A DNA stretch of 64,000 nucleotides from Rhodobacter capsulatus (GCF_003254295.1 NZ_QKZO01000001.1:248001-312000), one strand, 5' to 3'; positions 44,515 to 54,016 are shown, counted from the stretch's first letter. Notes: generated by a model not told the origin, from the letters alone. Made by a program: numbers and translations.

Positions 44515-46257
44515 ATGAGCAGTTTTCTCGATGTCGATACGTCGCTGACCGGGCGGCGCTGGGTCGGCCCCAGCCTGGAAGCCGACCGACTGGCCGAGGC
44601 GATGGCGCAAGCGACCCGTCTGCCCTTGCCGCTTGCCCGGGTTCTGGTCGCCCGCGGCGTGACGCCCGAGGAGGCGGCGGGGTTTCTGGAACCGACCCTG
44701 CGCGATCTGCTGCCCGATCCGCAGCGGCTGAAGGACATGGAAAAGGCCGCGGCGCGGTTTTTGCGGGCGGTGAAGCGCCGCGAGAAGATCGCGATCTTCG
44801 CCGATTACGACGTTGATGGCGGCGCCTCGGCGGCGCTGCTGATCTGCTGGCTGCGCGCCTTCAACCAGACCGCCACGCTTTATATTCCCGACCGCATCGA
44901 CGAGGGCTATGGCCCGAACGTCCCCGCGATGCAGGCGCTTGGCCGCGAGCACGGGCTGATCGTCTGCGTCGACTGCGGCACGCTCAGCCATGAGCCCGTC
45001 GCCGCCGCCGCGCCGGCCGATGTCGTCATCCTTGACCACCATCTGGGTGGCGAGACCCTGCCCGCCGCGGCCGCCTGCGTGAACCCGAACCGGCAGGACG
45101 AGACCGGCGATCTGGGGCATCTTTGTGCCGCCTCGGTGGTGTTCCTGATGCTGGTGGAGGCGAACCGGCAGCTGCGCGCCGAGGGCGTCAAGGGCCCCGA
45201 TCTGATGGCGATGCTTGATCTGGTGGCGCTGGCGACGGTGGCCGATGTGGCGCCGCTCTTGGGCGTGAACCGGGCGCTGGTGCGGCAGGGCCTCAAGGTC
45301 ATGGCCCGGCGCGAGCGGCCGGGGCTGGTGGCGCTCTCCGACGTCGCCCGTCTCGACAAGGCGCCCACCGCCTATCATCTGGGCTTTCTTCTGGGGCCGC
45401 GGGTCAATGCGGGCGGACGCATCGGCGCCGCCGATCTGGGCGCGCGCCTGCTTGCGACCGACAGCGCCGCCGAGGCGGCCGCGCTGGCCGAGCGGCTCGA
45501 CCGGCTGAACACCGAACGGCGCGAGATCGAGAATCGCGTCCGCGATGCGGCGCTGGCCCAGGCCGAGGCCCGCGGGCTGGACGGTCCGCTTGTCTGGGCC
45601 GCGGGCGCGGGCTGGCATCCGGGCGTCGTCGGCATCGTCGCCGCGCGGCTGAAGGAGGCGACGAACCGCCCCGCCGTGGTGATCGGGCTTGACGGCGGGA
45701 TCGGCAAGGGCTCGGCGCGCTCGGTCGCGGGCGTCGATCTTGGCGCCGCGGTGCAGCGCGTCGCGGCCGAGGGGCTTTTGATCAAGGGCGGCGGGCACCG
45801 CATGGCCGCGGGTCTGACCGTGGCCGAGGCGCAGCTGGAGCCCGCGATGGCGCGGCTTGCCGAACTGCTCGCCCGGCAGGGCGCGGGCACGGGCGGCCCG
45901 GCCGATCTGCGGCTGGACGGTCTGTTGATGCCCGGCGCCGCGACGCCCGCGCTGATCGAGGATCTTGACCGCGCCGGTCCCTATGGTCAGGCGGCGCCCT
46001 CGCCGCGCTTCGCCTTTGCCTCGGTGGCGATCCTGAACGCCCGGCGGATCGGCGAAAGCCACCTGCGGCTCAGCTTCGGCGACGGGCTGGGGGCGAAGCT
46101 CGACGCCATCGCCTTTGGCGCCTTCGACGGCCCGCTTGGCCCGGCGCTCTCGGCCGGAGGGGCGGGCCGGTTTCATCTGGCGGGCAAGCTCGAACTGGAC
46201 AGCTGGGGCGGCCGGTCCAAGGTGCAACTGCGCCTTGACGATGCAGCGCGGGCCTGA
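44515..46257 (+). CDS. recJ: Single-stranded-DNA-specific exonuclease RecJ
   Basis: A 580-residue 5'-3' ssDNA exonuclease for recombination and mismatch repair. DHH-family motifs are visible: IFADYDVDGGASAALL (motif I), VCVDCGT, VILDHHLGG (DHH, motif III) and the DHHA1 motif GGGHRMAAGLTV. The OB-like C-terminus is present. The ATG at 44515 is 193 bp after glpX. Confidence 0.97.
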   Translation: MSSFLDVDTSLTGRRWVGPSLEADRLAEAMAQATRLPLPLARVLVARGVTPEEAAGFLEPTLRDLLPDPQRLKDMEKAAARFLRAVKRREKIAIFADYDVDGGASAALLICWLRAFNQTATLYIPDRIDEGYGPNVPAMQALGREHGLIVCVDCGTLSHEPVAAAAPADVVILDHHLGGETLPAAAACVNPNRQDETGDLGHLCAASVVFLMLVEANRQLRAEGVKGPDLMAMLDLVALATVADVAPLLGVNRALVRQGLKVMARRERPGLVALSDVARLDKAPTAYHLGFLLGPRVNAGGRIGAADLGARLLATDSAAEAAALAERLDRLNTERREIENRVRDAALAQAEARGLDGPLVWAAGAGWHPGVVGIVAARLKEATNRPAVVIGLDGGIGKGSARSVAGVDLGAAVQRVAAEGLLIKGGGHRMAAGLTVAEAQLEPAMARLAELLARQGAGTGGPADLRLDGLLMPGAATPALIEDLDRAGPYGQAAPSPRFAFASVAILNARRIGESHLRLSFGDGLGAKLDAIAFGAFDGPLGPALSAGGAGRFHLAGKLELDSWGGRSKVQLRLDDAARA

Positions 46258-46415
46258 CCCTGCTGCTTCAACCCCCTGTTTTCCTGTTCTTTTTGACGTT
46301 TTTTCGAGGAGGACGAAGAAAGTTTGGAAAAACTGCAAAATCCCTCTTGCGAGTCACCGGCGCCTGGCCTAAACACCGCTCACGCCGCGCAGCACAGCTG
46401 ACAAAGCGAAAAGGT

Positions 46416-46490
46416 GGTCCGTTCGTCTATCGGTTAGGACACCAGGTTTTCAACCTGGGAAGAGGGGTTCGACTCCCCTACGGACTGCCA
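46416..46490 (+). tRNA. tRNA-Glu (anticodon TTC)
   Basis: 75 bases with encoded CCA. The acceptor stem GGTCCGT/ACGGACT pairs with one G-T, the anticodon stem-loop is CCAGG-TTTTCAA-CCTGG, and the T arm is GGGGTTCGACTCCCC. The anticodon TTC reads Glu. Confidence 0.97.
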
Positions 46491-46686
46491 AATCTGCCCC
46501 CAAACATGACCGTGATGACTTGCTTCCCCGAAGCAAGGTCAGCCGTCTGCGTCCGGATTTCGACGATCTCGGACCCGGCCGCGAAGCAAGCGTATCGGCG
46601 GCGCAAAACGCCCCCATCCGACCCGGCGACAGGATGCCTCCTGCCCTGACCCCGATCGCCGCAGCGATGGGCGCAAAAGATGTATC

Positions 46687-46734
46687 TTGACTATTTTTAT
46701 CGCCCCGCATATCCGACAAAATAAATAAGGATAT
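46687..46734 (+). promoter_or_regulatory. Candidate efe promoter and inverted repeat
   Basis: TTGACT (46687-46692) and TATCCG (46710-46715), 17 bases apart, precede efeU. ATATCC (46709-46714) and GGATAT (46729-46734) form an inverted repeat over an A/T-rich centre just before the gene. It may be an iron-regulator site; the regulator is not identified. The rest of the 250 bp after tRNA-Glu shows nothing else. Confidence 0.4.
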
Positions 46735-46742
46735 GAGAGACC

Positions 46743-47573
46743 ATGCTTGCCCCGCTTCTGATCATGTTGCGCGAAGGGCTCGAAGCTGCCCTTGTCGTCG
46801 TCATCATCGCCGCCTATTTGCGCCGCACCGGGCGGAGCGCCTGGATCGGGGCGATCTGGGTCGGCGTGCTCTTTGCCATCGCCCTGTCGCTTTTCGTCGG
46901 CGCGGCGCTGCAATTCCTGCAGGCAGGCTTCCCGCAAAAGACGCAAGAAGGCTTCGAGGCGGCGGTGGCGCTGATCGCGGTCGCCGTGCTGGTCTGGATG
47001 GTGTTCTGGATGCGCGCCGCCGCCCGCTCGATCCGCGCGACGCTCGAAAGCGGCGTCGACGCCGCCTTTGACACGTCCCCCGGTCAGGGCACGGTCTGGG
47101 CGCTGATCGCGATGTCCTTCTTTGCCGTCGCCCGCGAGGGCCTCGAGTCGGTCTTTTTCCTGCTGGCGATCTTCCAGCAAAGCCCGGGCCCCGCCGCCCC
47201 CCTCTCGGCGCTGGCGGGCATCGCGATCGCGGTGGCGCTCGGCTTCGGGATCTATTCCGGCGGCATGCGGCTGGATCTGCGCCGGTTCTTCCGGCTCTCC
47301 GGCCTCTTCATCCTGTTCGTCGCCGCGGGGCTGCTCTCGGGGGCGCTGCGCAGCCTGCACGAGGCCGGGCTCTGGAATGCGCTGCAGACCCCCGCCTGGG
47401 ATCTGAGCCGGACCCTGCCCAATGCCTCGATCCCGGGCACCGTGCTTTCGGCGCTCTTCGGCTATCACGACAGCCCGACGCTGGGCGAAGTCGGCCTCTG
47501 GGCGGCGTTCCTCGCCGTGACCCTGCCGCTGTTCCTGCGCCCCGCGCCCGCTCCTCTTCCGCAAAAGGCCTGA
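46743..47573 (+). CDS. efeU: Ferrous/ferric iron permease EfeU (FTR1 family)
   Basis: A 276-residue inner-membrane protein with seven predicted helices. Two REGLE motifs, LREGLEAALVV (residues 9-19) and AREGLESVFF (about 129-138), are the iron-binding elements of the OFeT/FTR1 family. It imports iron with EfeO and EfeB. The ATG at 46743 follows GAGAG. It is first of a four-gene operon. Confidence 0.95.
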   Translation: MLAPLLIMLREGLEAALVVVIIAAYLRRTGRSAWIGAIWVGVLFAIALSLFVGAALQFLQAGFPQKTQEGFEAAVALIAVAVLVWMVFWMRAAARSIRATLESGVDAAFDTSPGQGTVWALIAMSFFAVAREGLESVFFLLAIFQQSPGPAAPLSALAGIAIAVALGFGIYSGGMRLDLRRFFRLSGLFILFVAAGLLSGALRSLHEAGLWNALQTPAWDLSRTLPNASIPGTVLSALFGYHDSPTLGEVGLWAAFLAVTLPLFLRPAPAPLPQKA

Positions 47574-47577
47574 TCCG

Positions 47578-48714
47578 ATGACCCCCCCTGTCTCCGCGCC
47601 GTCCGGGCGCCTCCTGCCGCTGCTTCTGGGCACCGGCGCCCTGCTTGTTCTTGGCGGCGTCGCGCTGTTCTGGCTCGCCTCGGCGCGGAACCAGCCGCAG
47701 ACCGCGGGCGCCGTGCCGGTGACCGTCACCGCCACCGCCTGCGAACCGATGGCGATCGAGGTGCCCGCGGGTCCGACCCGCTTCCTGATCCGCAATGCCT
47801 CGGACCGGCCGGTGGAATGGGAAATCCTGAATGGCGTCATGGTGGTGGCCGAGCGCGAGAACATCGCCCCCGGCTTTTCCTCGGTGCTGAGCGAACGGCT
47901 GAAACCCGGCGTCTATGACATCACCTGCGGGCTGCTGTCGAACCCGCGCGGCAAGCTGACGGTGCTGGCCACCGCCGAAAGCGCCGCGGAAACCGCCGCG
48001 CCGCCGCTGCGCGAGCTGATCGGCCCGCTCTCCGAACGCAAGGTGCAGCTGATGAAGGCGGCGGGGAAATTCGCCCGCGCCACGCAGGCTTTGGAACAGG
48101 CGATCGCGGCGGGCGATCTGGCGGCGGCGAAGACCGCCTGGATGCGGGCCGCGGCGGACTGGGCCAGCCTGGGAACCGTCGCCCCGCAGGCGGCCGATCT
48201 GCAAAACCGCATCGCCCCGCAGGCCGCCTGGCTGGCCGCGCGCGAGGAGGACCCGGCCTTCACCGGCCTGTCCCGGATCGAATACGGGCTTTTCGCCCGT
48301 TCCTCGGTTGCGGGCCTTGCCCCGGTGGCCGCGGCGCTGAGCCGGGATGCGACGGAATTTCAAAGCCGCGTCAAGGCCTTCGACGGCACGCCCGCGGGCA
48401 TCGCCGCCGATGCCGCCCGTTATGCCCGCAGCCTGGCCGATGCGACCGCCGCCGGGACCCTGACGCCCTATGCGGCCGACGACACCGTGCCTTTGGGGGC
48501 CGCGCTGGACACGCTCGAGCGCGCCCGCGCCGTGCTCGACCCGCTGCTCGCGGCCGCCGATCCGGCGCAATCGGCCCGGGTCAAGGACCGGCTTGCCGCC
48601 GCCCATGCCGCGGCAAGCGCGGTTCCGCAGGATCGCAAGGCCACCGCCGCGGCGCTGACCGCCGCCGCCGAGGCCCTGGCCGGGATCAATCCCACCCTTG
48701 GACTGGAGCCCTGA
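47578..48714 (+). CDS. efeO: EfeO: cupredoxin plus M75 domain, membrane-anchored, HxxE lost
   Basis: A 378-residue protein. An N-terminal hydrophobic segment (about 10-35) without a clear cleavage site suggests an anchor. The cupredoxin domain (about 45-125) is very like E. coli EfeO (ACEPMAIEVPAG, VEWEILNGVMVVAERENIAP, YDITCGLL). The M75/imelysin domain follows. Its metal motif, normally HxxE, reads SRIE in DPAFTGLSRIEYGLF, so the histidine is missing. The downstream M75 protein keeps HRLE. It is four bases after efeU and one base before efeB. Confidence 0.93.
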   Translation: MTPPVSAPSGRLLPLLLGTGALLVLGGVALFWLASARNQPQTAGAVPVTVTATACEPMAIEVPAGPTRFLIRNASDRPVEWEILNGVMVVAERENIAPGFSSVLSERLKPGVYDITCGLLSNPRGKLTVLATAESAAETAAPPLRELIGPLSERKVQLMKAAGKFARATQALEQAIAAGDLAAAKTAWMRAAADWASLGTVAPQAADLQNRIAPQAAWLAAREEDPAFTGLSRIEYGLFARSSVAGLAPVAAALSRDATEFQSRVKAFDGTPAGIAADAARYARSLADATAAGTLTPYAADDTVPLGAALDTLERARAVLDPLLAAADPAQSARVKDRLAAAHAAASAVPQDRKATAAALTAAAEALAGINPTLGLEP

Positions 48715-48715
48715 G

Positions 48716-50014
48716 ATGAGCCCTTCTCCCTCTCGCCGTGCCGTTCTGGGCGGGCTTGGCCTCGGCCTTGCCGCCTGCCCGTTCAGCCTCGGTCTGGCCC
48801 GGGCCGAGACCGCGCCGCAGGCCCCGGCGCTGACCGCCGCGCCGCAGGCGGGCGCCAGCTCGGCCTCTGACCGCATCGCGCCGCAGGGCCGGTTTCAGGC
48901 GGGCATCGTCACGCCCCGACCGGCCTGGGGTCTGGTGGCCGCCTTCGACGTGATCGTCGACACCCCCGCCGATCTGGAACGGCTGTTCCGCCGCCTGACC
49001 GACCGCATCGCCTTTCTGACCAGCGGCGGCACGGTGCCCGAGCTGGACCCCGCCCTGCCGCCCGCCGATAGCGGCATCCTTGGCCCGGAGCTGCGCCCCG
49101 ATGCGCTGACGGTGACACTGGCGCTGGGGGCCTCGCTTTTTGACGCCCATCCCTGGCTTGGCCCGCTGCGTCCGGCGCAGCTGACCCGGATGACCGGCTT
49201 TCCGAATGACGCGCTCAACCCCGATCTGTGCCATGGCGACCTTGCGATCCAGATCTGCGCGAACACGCAGGAAACCATCATCCATGCGCTGCGCGATCTG
49301 ATCAAGAACCTGCCCGACCAGCTGGTGCTGCGCTGGAAACAGGAGGGCAACGTGCCCGTCATTGCGCCGCAAGCCCCGGGCGTGGTGGAAAGTGCGCGCA
49401 ATTTCCTCGGCTTCCGCGACGGCTCGGCCAATCCCGACAGCGCCGATGCGGCGCTGATGGAGCGCGTCCTTTGGGTGCATGATGCCGCCGAACCGGCCTG
49501 GGCGAAAGACGGCAGCTACATGGCGGTGCGGCTGATCCGCAATTTCGTCGAACGCTGGGACCGCACGCCGCTGGCGGAACAGGAACGCATCTTCGGGCGC
49601 ACCCGGATCACCGGGGCGCCGCTTGACAAGCGCGACGGCACCGAGGCGGACGTGCCCGATTACGCCGCCGATCCCGAGGGCGCCGCCACGCCGCTCGACA
49701 GCCATATCCGGCTGGCGAACCCCCGCGACGCGGGCGAGCGGCATCTGATGCTGCGCCGTCCGTTCAACTATTCGAACGGGGTGACGAAATCGGGCCAGCT
49801 GGATCAGGGGCTTCTCTTCATCGCCTGGCAGGCCAGCCTGACCGACGGTTTCCTCGCCGCGCAGACCCGGCTGAATGGCGAACCCCTTGAAGAATATATC
49901 AAACCCGTGGGCGGAGGCTATTTCTTCGCCCTGCCGGGCTTTGGCCCCGGGCCCGACGATTACCTCGGCCGTCAGCTGATCGACGCCATCGGCCACGCCC
50001 CGCAGAAGACCTGA
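48716..50014 (+). CDS. efeB: Deferrochelatase/DyP-type peroxidase EfeB
   Basis: A 432-residue heme peroxidase. The Tat signal is SPSRRAVLGGLGLGLAACPF, so it is exported folded. The DyP motif GFRDGSANP (GxxDG) contains the distal aspartate; SHIRLANPRD holds the likely proximal His and nearby Arg. It oxidises Fe(II) or extracts iron in the periplasm. ATG at 48716, one base after the efeO stop. Confidence 0.95.
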   Translation: MSPSPSRRAVLGGLGLGLAACPFSLGLARAETAPQAPALTAAPQAGASSASDRIAPQGRFQAGIVTPRPAWGLVAAFDVIVDTPADLERLFRRLTDRIAFLTSGGTVPELDPALPPADSGILGPELRPDALTVTLALGASLFDAHPWLGPLRPAQLTRMTGFPNDALNPDLCHGDLAIQICANTQETIIHALRDLIKNLPDQLVLRWKQEGNVPVIAPQAPGVVESARNFLGFRDGSANPDSADAALMERVLWVHDAAEPAWAKDGSYMAVRLIRNFVERWDRTPLAEQERIFGRTRITGAPLDKRDGTEADVPDYAADPEGAATPLDSHIRLANPRDAGERHLMLRRPFNYSNGVTKSGQLDQGLLFIAWQASLTDGFLAAQTRLNGEPLEEYIKPVGGGYFFALPGFGPGPDDYLGRQLIDAIGHAPQKT

Positions 50015-50029
50015 GAAAGGACGAACCCG

Positions 50030-50833
50030 ATGAAGATGCTGTCCCTTGCCGCCACTTTGGCCGTGCTGGCCACCCCCCTTGCCGCCGCCGATGCGACGCT
50101 CGACCTTGTGGCGCCGATTGCCGAATACAAGCTTTACGTGTCGGAAAACACCGAAGCTCTGGTGACCGACACCCAGGCTTTCGTCGCCGCGGTGAAGGCG
50201 GGCGAGATCGACAAGGCCAAGGCGCTGTTTGCGCCGACGCGGCTGTCCTATGAAAAGATCGAGCCGGTGGCCGAGCTTTTCGCCGATCTGGACGCGCCGA
50301 TCGACGCCCGTGCCGATGACTACGAAAAAGCCGAGGCCGATCCGGCCTTTACCGGCTTTCACCGGCTCGAATACGCGCTTTGGGTCGAGGGCAAGACCGA
50401 TCACGTCACCGCTGTTGCCGACAAGCTCGAGGCCGATGTGACGGAACTGGCCAAGCGCATCGACGGGCTGACCTTCCCGCCCGCGGTGGTGGTGGGCGGC
50501 GCCTCGGTGCTGATGGACGAGGTCGCGGCGACGAAGATCTCGGGCGAGGAAGACCGTTATTCCCGCACCGACCTGTGGGATTTTCAGGGCAATTTCGACG
50601 GCGCGAAGAAGATCGTCGATCTCTTCGGCCCGATGGTCGAGGACCGCGATTTCGTCGCCTCGGTCGAGGGCAATTTCGCCAAGGTCTACGAAACGCTCGA
50701 CAAATACCGCGAGGGCGAAGGCTTCGTTAGCTATGAGAAGCTGACCGACGAGGATCGCAAGCGGCTCTCGGCGCTGGTCAACACGCTGGCCGAGGACCTG
50801 TCCACCCTGCGCGCCCGGCTCGGCCTGAGCTGA
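50030..50833 (+). CDS. Second M75/imelysin periplasmic protein (EfeM-like)
   Basis: A 267-residue periplasmic protein with a Sec signal MKMLSLAATLAVLATPLAAA and a complete M75 domain but no cupredoxin domain. The metal motif is intact: DPAFTGFHRLEYALW (HRLE). It is 15 bases after efeB with AGAAAGGA before the ATG. It probably supplies the iron-binding site missing from the upstream EfeO. A GC-rich hairpin closes the operon. Confidence 0.93.
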   Translation: MKMLSLAATLAVLATPLAAADATLDLVAPIAEYKLYVSENTEALVTDTQAFVAAVKAGEIDKAKALFAPTRLSYEKIEPVAELFADLDAPIDARADDYEKAEADPAFTGFHRLEYALWVEGKTDHVTAVADKLEADVTELAKRIDGLTFPPAVVVGGASVLMDEVAATKISGEEDRYSRTDLWDFQGNFDGAKKIVDLFGPMVEDRDFVASVEGNFAKVYETLDKYREGEGFVSYEKLTDEDRKRLSALVNTLAEDLSTLRARLGLS

Positions 50834-50850
50834 GACCGCCCCGGCAAGGC

Positions 50851-50874
50851 GCCCCCCGGCCCGGTCCGGGGGGC
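50851..50874 (+). terminator. Terminator of the efe operon
   Basis: GCCCCCCGG and CCGGGGGGC form a 9-bp stem around CCCGGT, 17 bases after the last efe gene. Confidence 0.65.
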
Positions 50875-50953
50875 CTCATTGCGACGCAGGGGAAGGCTGT
50901 TCAGGGAATCGGAAACAGATCGGGCTATAACGGGACGAATCGACCGAACCGGG

Positions 50954-53062
50954 ATGCCCGCGATGGCCCAGAGGACAGCACGAAAGGCGGACCGGAAAGG
51001 CCCGGCCGCGGGGGCGGTGCCGCTCAAGGCCTGGCTCTGGCGGTCTTATGTCAAGGCCGCGCTGATCCCGCTGCTGCTGATCGAATTCGGCTTCGTCGCG
51101 ATCTACTGGGCCACAAGCCAGGTGGTCTATGACCGCTCCGCCGCCGCGATCACCCGGATTTCCACCGATTCCGTCCGCGACGCCGCCCTGCGCGAGGCGA
51201 ATGTCATCGCGCATCGGCTGGACGCGATCACCGCGATGACCCGGATCTATGCCGCGGAAACCGGCCGCGCCCTGCAGACCCCGGCCCTCGTCTCGCAGGC
51301 GGAAAAGGACAATCACGCGCTCAGCCCGGACGGCGCCTTTCACAGCCTGCGCGACACCGGCGGCTCGGCCGTCTTCTATTCCGGCATCGTGCCGGTGGGC
51401 GAGGCGGAACGGGACAAGGTCTGGCGCACGGTGCGGCTTGATCCGCTGATGCGCTCGATCAAGGCCAGCGACCCCTTGATCGCGCAGCTTTATCTGAACA
51501 CCCATGACAGCCTGAACCGGATCTATCCGTGGTTCGACGTGCTGAAGATCTATCCGCCGAAGATGGATATCCCGAGCTATAATTTCTATTACGAGGCCGA
51601 TGCCGCCCATGACCCGGAGCGCGAGCCGGTCTGGACCGACGCCTATGTCGATCCGGCGGGCGGCGGCTGGATGGTCTCCTCGATCGCGCCGGTCTACAGC
51701 CCCGCGCGGCTCGAAGGCGTGGTGGGGATCGATGTCACCATCGGCACCATCGTGCAGCGCGTGCTGGACATCCGCATCCCGGGCGACGGCTATGCCGTGC
51801 TTGTCGGCCGCGAGGGCACGATTCTGGCCCTGCCGCCAAAGGGTGAGGCCGATCTGGGGCTGAGCGAGCTTCTGGCGCACAGCTACGAGGAGGCGATCCT
51901 GAAGGACAGGTTCAAGCCCGCGGAATTCAACATCTTGCAAAAGCCGATGCTGACCGAATTGGCCGGGGCGATGCGCGCCGCCCCCGAGGGCGTGCGGCGC
52001 ATCGATCTGGGGCGGCCGATGATCGCCTCCTGGGCGCAGGTCGCGGGGCCGGACTGGTCGCTGCTCGTGCTCGCAAGCGAAGACAGCGTGCTGGCCGCCT
52101 CCAGCGATCTGCGCAGCCAATTGGCCTTCGTCTCCAAGGGGATGGTCGGCATCCTTCTGGTCTTTTACGCCGGGTTCTTCGCTTTCCTGTGGCGCCGCTC
52201 CGCCGCGATGAGCGCCCGGGTGGCCGAGCCGCTGGGCGATCTCGAACGCCGGATGGCGGTGATTTCGGACGGCGGCACCCTGCCCCCCGCCCCACCCTCG
52301 GCGATCGAGGAACTGCAGAAGGTGGGCGAGCATCTGGTGCGGATGGGCGACAAGATCGATGCCGCGAATCGGGCCAAGGCGAATTTCCTGTCGGCGATGA
52401 GCCACGAGCTGCGCACGCCGCTCAATGCGATCATCGGCTATGCCGATCTGCTCGAAGGCTACGAGGGCGAGCGGCTGGAGGGGGCGCGGCTCGATCAGCT
52501 GCGGGCGATCACCGCGGCGGGCTGGGATCTGGTGCGGCTGGTCGATGTGGTGCTGGATCTGAGCCGGATCGAGCGTCAGGATCTGGCGTTGAGCAATGAA
52601 CCGCTGGCGCTGCGGCCGCTGCTGGAAGAGGCACTGGAAAGCCACCGCACCGAGGCAGAGAAACGGGCGATCACGCTGGATCTGGTCTGGCCCGAGGGCC
52701 CGCTGCCGCCGCTGCGGGGCGATGCGAAGATCCTGCGCCGCATCCTCGACGAGCTTTTGTCGAATGCGGTGAAATACAACCTGCCCGGCGGCCGGGTGAC
52801 GCTGCAGGTCGCCCCCGAGGCGGCGGGCTTCCTGCCGTTGCGGATCATCGACACCGGCGTCGGTATCGGCGCCGAGCATCGCGACAGCGTGTTCAAGGCC
52901 TTCCACCGGCTTGGCCATGAAAACAGCACGATCAGCGGCGCTGGCATCGGCCTTGCCATTGCGAAGCGCTTCGCCGAGATCTCGGGCTGCGGCCTTGATT
53001 TCGACAGCACGGCGGGCGCGGGCAGCACCTTCACCCTGCGCATCCCGTGCCGCCCGCAGTGA
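50954..53062 (+). CDS. Membrane sensor histidine kinase (dCache-like sensor)
   Basis: About 702 residues. A basic N-terminus, helix at about 33-55, a large periplasmic double-Cache-like domain (about 56-400; motifs WFDVLKIYPPKMDIPSYNFY, WTDAYVDPAGGGWMVSSIAP, GVVGIDVTI) and a second helix (about 405-425) are followed by HAMP-like sequence. HisKA has FLSAMSHELRTPLNAIIGYA, and the HATPase has LLSNAVKYN, IDTGVGI and GAGIGLAIAK. No response regulator is adjacent, so it is an orphan. Start could be ATG 50954 or 50963. Confidence 0.9.
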   Translation: MPAMAQRTARKADRKGPAAGAVPLKAWLWRSYVKAALIPLLLIEFGFVAIYWATSQVVYDRSAAAITRISTDSVRDAALREANVIAHRLDAITAMTRIYAAETGRALQTPALVSQAEKDNHALSPDGAFHSLRDTGGSAVFYSGIVPVGEAERDKVWRTVRLDPLMRSIKASDPLIAQLYLNTHDSLNRIYPWFDVLKIYPPKMDIPSYNFYYEADAAHDPEREPVWTDAYVDPAGGGWMVSSIAPVYSPARLEGVVGIDVTIGTIVQRVLDIRIPGDGYAVLVGREGTILALPPKGEADLGLSELLAHSYEEAILKDRFKPAEFNILQKPMLTELAGAMRAAPEGVRRIDLGRPMIASWAQVAGPDWSLLVLASEDSVLAASSDLRSQLAFVSKGMVGILLVFYAGFFAFLWRRSAAMSARVAEPLGDLERRMAVISDGGTLPPAPPSAIEELQKVGEHLVRMGDKIDAANRAKANFLSAMSHELRTPLNAIIGYADLLEGYEGERLEGARLDQLRAITAAGWDLVRLVDVVLDLSRIERQDLALSNEPLALRPLLEEALESHRTEAEKRAITLDLVWPEGPLPPLRGDAKILRRILDELLSNAVKYNLPGGRVTLQVAPEAAGFLPLRIIDTGVGIGAEHRDSVFKAFHRLGHENSTISGAGIGLAIAKRFAEISGCGLDFDSTAGAGSTFTLRIPCRPQ

Positions 53063-53144
53063 CGCACGGCGCGACGTCCCGGAAGACATCGGCAAAAGAA
53101 AACCGCAGATCCTGCGCCGATCGTGTCATTCTCTTTTCGGGGAG

Positions 53145-53221
53145 TGGTACCGCCTCCCCGGCTCGAACGGGGGACCTCTGGATCCACAATCCAGCGCTCT
53201 AACCAACTGAGCTAAGGCGGC
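53145..53221 (-). tRNA. tRNA-His (anticodon GTG)
   Basis: 77 bases on the minus strand with encoded CCA. The acceptor is GCCGCCT/AGGCGGT, the anticodon loop TTGTGGA, the discriminator A73, and there is no encoded G at -1 (the preceding base is T). This is the derived form known in Alphaproteobacteria. Confidence 0.97.
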
Positions 53222-53340
53222 ACTGAGGGGGCATTTAGCGGGCGGCGCGGGGGAATGCAAGGGGGGAAACGCGCTCTTTGCGCGGTGCCGCTTGCTCCGC
53301 CGTCGCAGTTTGGCTAGGCACGGGCAAAATGGAGGCTCCG

Positions 53341-53565
53341 ATGGGCATCAACGACGAAAACGACATGGCCGGCGATCTGCAGATCGGCCCCACCGATCAG
53401 GGGATGGTGCGAATCTTCGTCTCGGGCGAGGGGTTCGAGCTGCCCTTCGATTTTGACCCCGAAGAGGCCGAGGAAATCGCCCGCGAATTGATCGATGCGG
53501 CCGAGATGGCGCGGTCGATCACCGAGGGCGCCGCGAAGGGCGGCAAGCCCCGGGGCAAGCGCTAG
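53341..53565 (+). CDS. DUF6324-type small acidic protein
   Basis: A 74-residue acidic protein (MGINDENDMAGDLQIGPTDQ onward; FDFDPEEAEEIARELIDAAE) ending in a basic KGGKPRGKR tail. It fits the small DUF6324 family as I recall it. GGAGG precedes the ATG at 53341. The stop overlaps that of convergent mmcB at a shared CTAG. Function unknown. Confidence 0.75.
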   Translation: MGINDENDMAGDLQIGPTDQGMVRIFVSGEGFELPFDFDPEEAEEIARELIDAAEMARSITEGAAKGGKPRGKR

Positions 53566-54005
53566 GCCTGAAACGCCAGCCCGGAATCCGCCCGCCCCGC
53601 CAGCCGCAGCGCGGCAGTGCGGGCGAATCCCTGCAGCACCAGCTTGCGCCGCGGCGCGGCCAGCCTCGTCTCGGGCGCCAGGCGCAGGATCTCGGCACCG
53701 AAGCGGTCGGCCAGAATCAGCCCCGTCCCTTCGGGCAGGATCTCGACCGGGAAATCGGTGTCCACCGCCCAGAAAAACCGGTCGGCATAGTCCAGATAGC
53801 CCTGCCATTTCCGGTCCGAGGTAAAATCGGCGCGCGAGGACTTGCACTCGACCACCCAGATTTCGCCCTTGCGGCCCAGCGCCATCACGTCTACCCGCAG
53901 ACCCGGACGGGGCACGACCTCGGGCAGACAGGCGAAGCCGTGATCCATCAGGCAGCGGCACACGCCGCGCGCCAGAAGCTGACCGGGAGAGAGATCGTTT
54001 GCCAT
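53562..54005 (-). CDS. mmcB: MmcB-family DNA repair protein
   Basis: A 147-residue MmcB protein, a PD-(D/E)xK-like nuclease-fold family. The likely active site is RVDVMALGRKGEIWVVECKS (D...ExK: VDV, VECK). In Caulobacter it is SOS-induced after mitomycin C. Here an exact LexA box lies 12 bp upstream of the ATG at 54005, in agreement. Cytoplasmic. Confidence 0.9.
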   Translation of the reverse strand: MANDLSPGQLLARGVCRCLMDHGFACLPEVVPRPGLRVDVMALGRKGEIWVVECKSSRADFTSDRKWQGYLDYADRFFWAVDTDFPVEILPEGTGLILADRFGAEILRLAPETRLAAPRRKLVLQGFARTAALRLAGRADSGLAFQA

Positions 54006-54016
54006 GCGCAAGCTAT

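Noticed and set aside
44404-46338. 644-codon minus-strand frame opposite recJ
   Set aside because: Antisense shadow; recJ on the plus strand has all DHH motifs.
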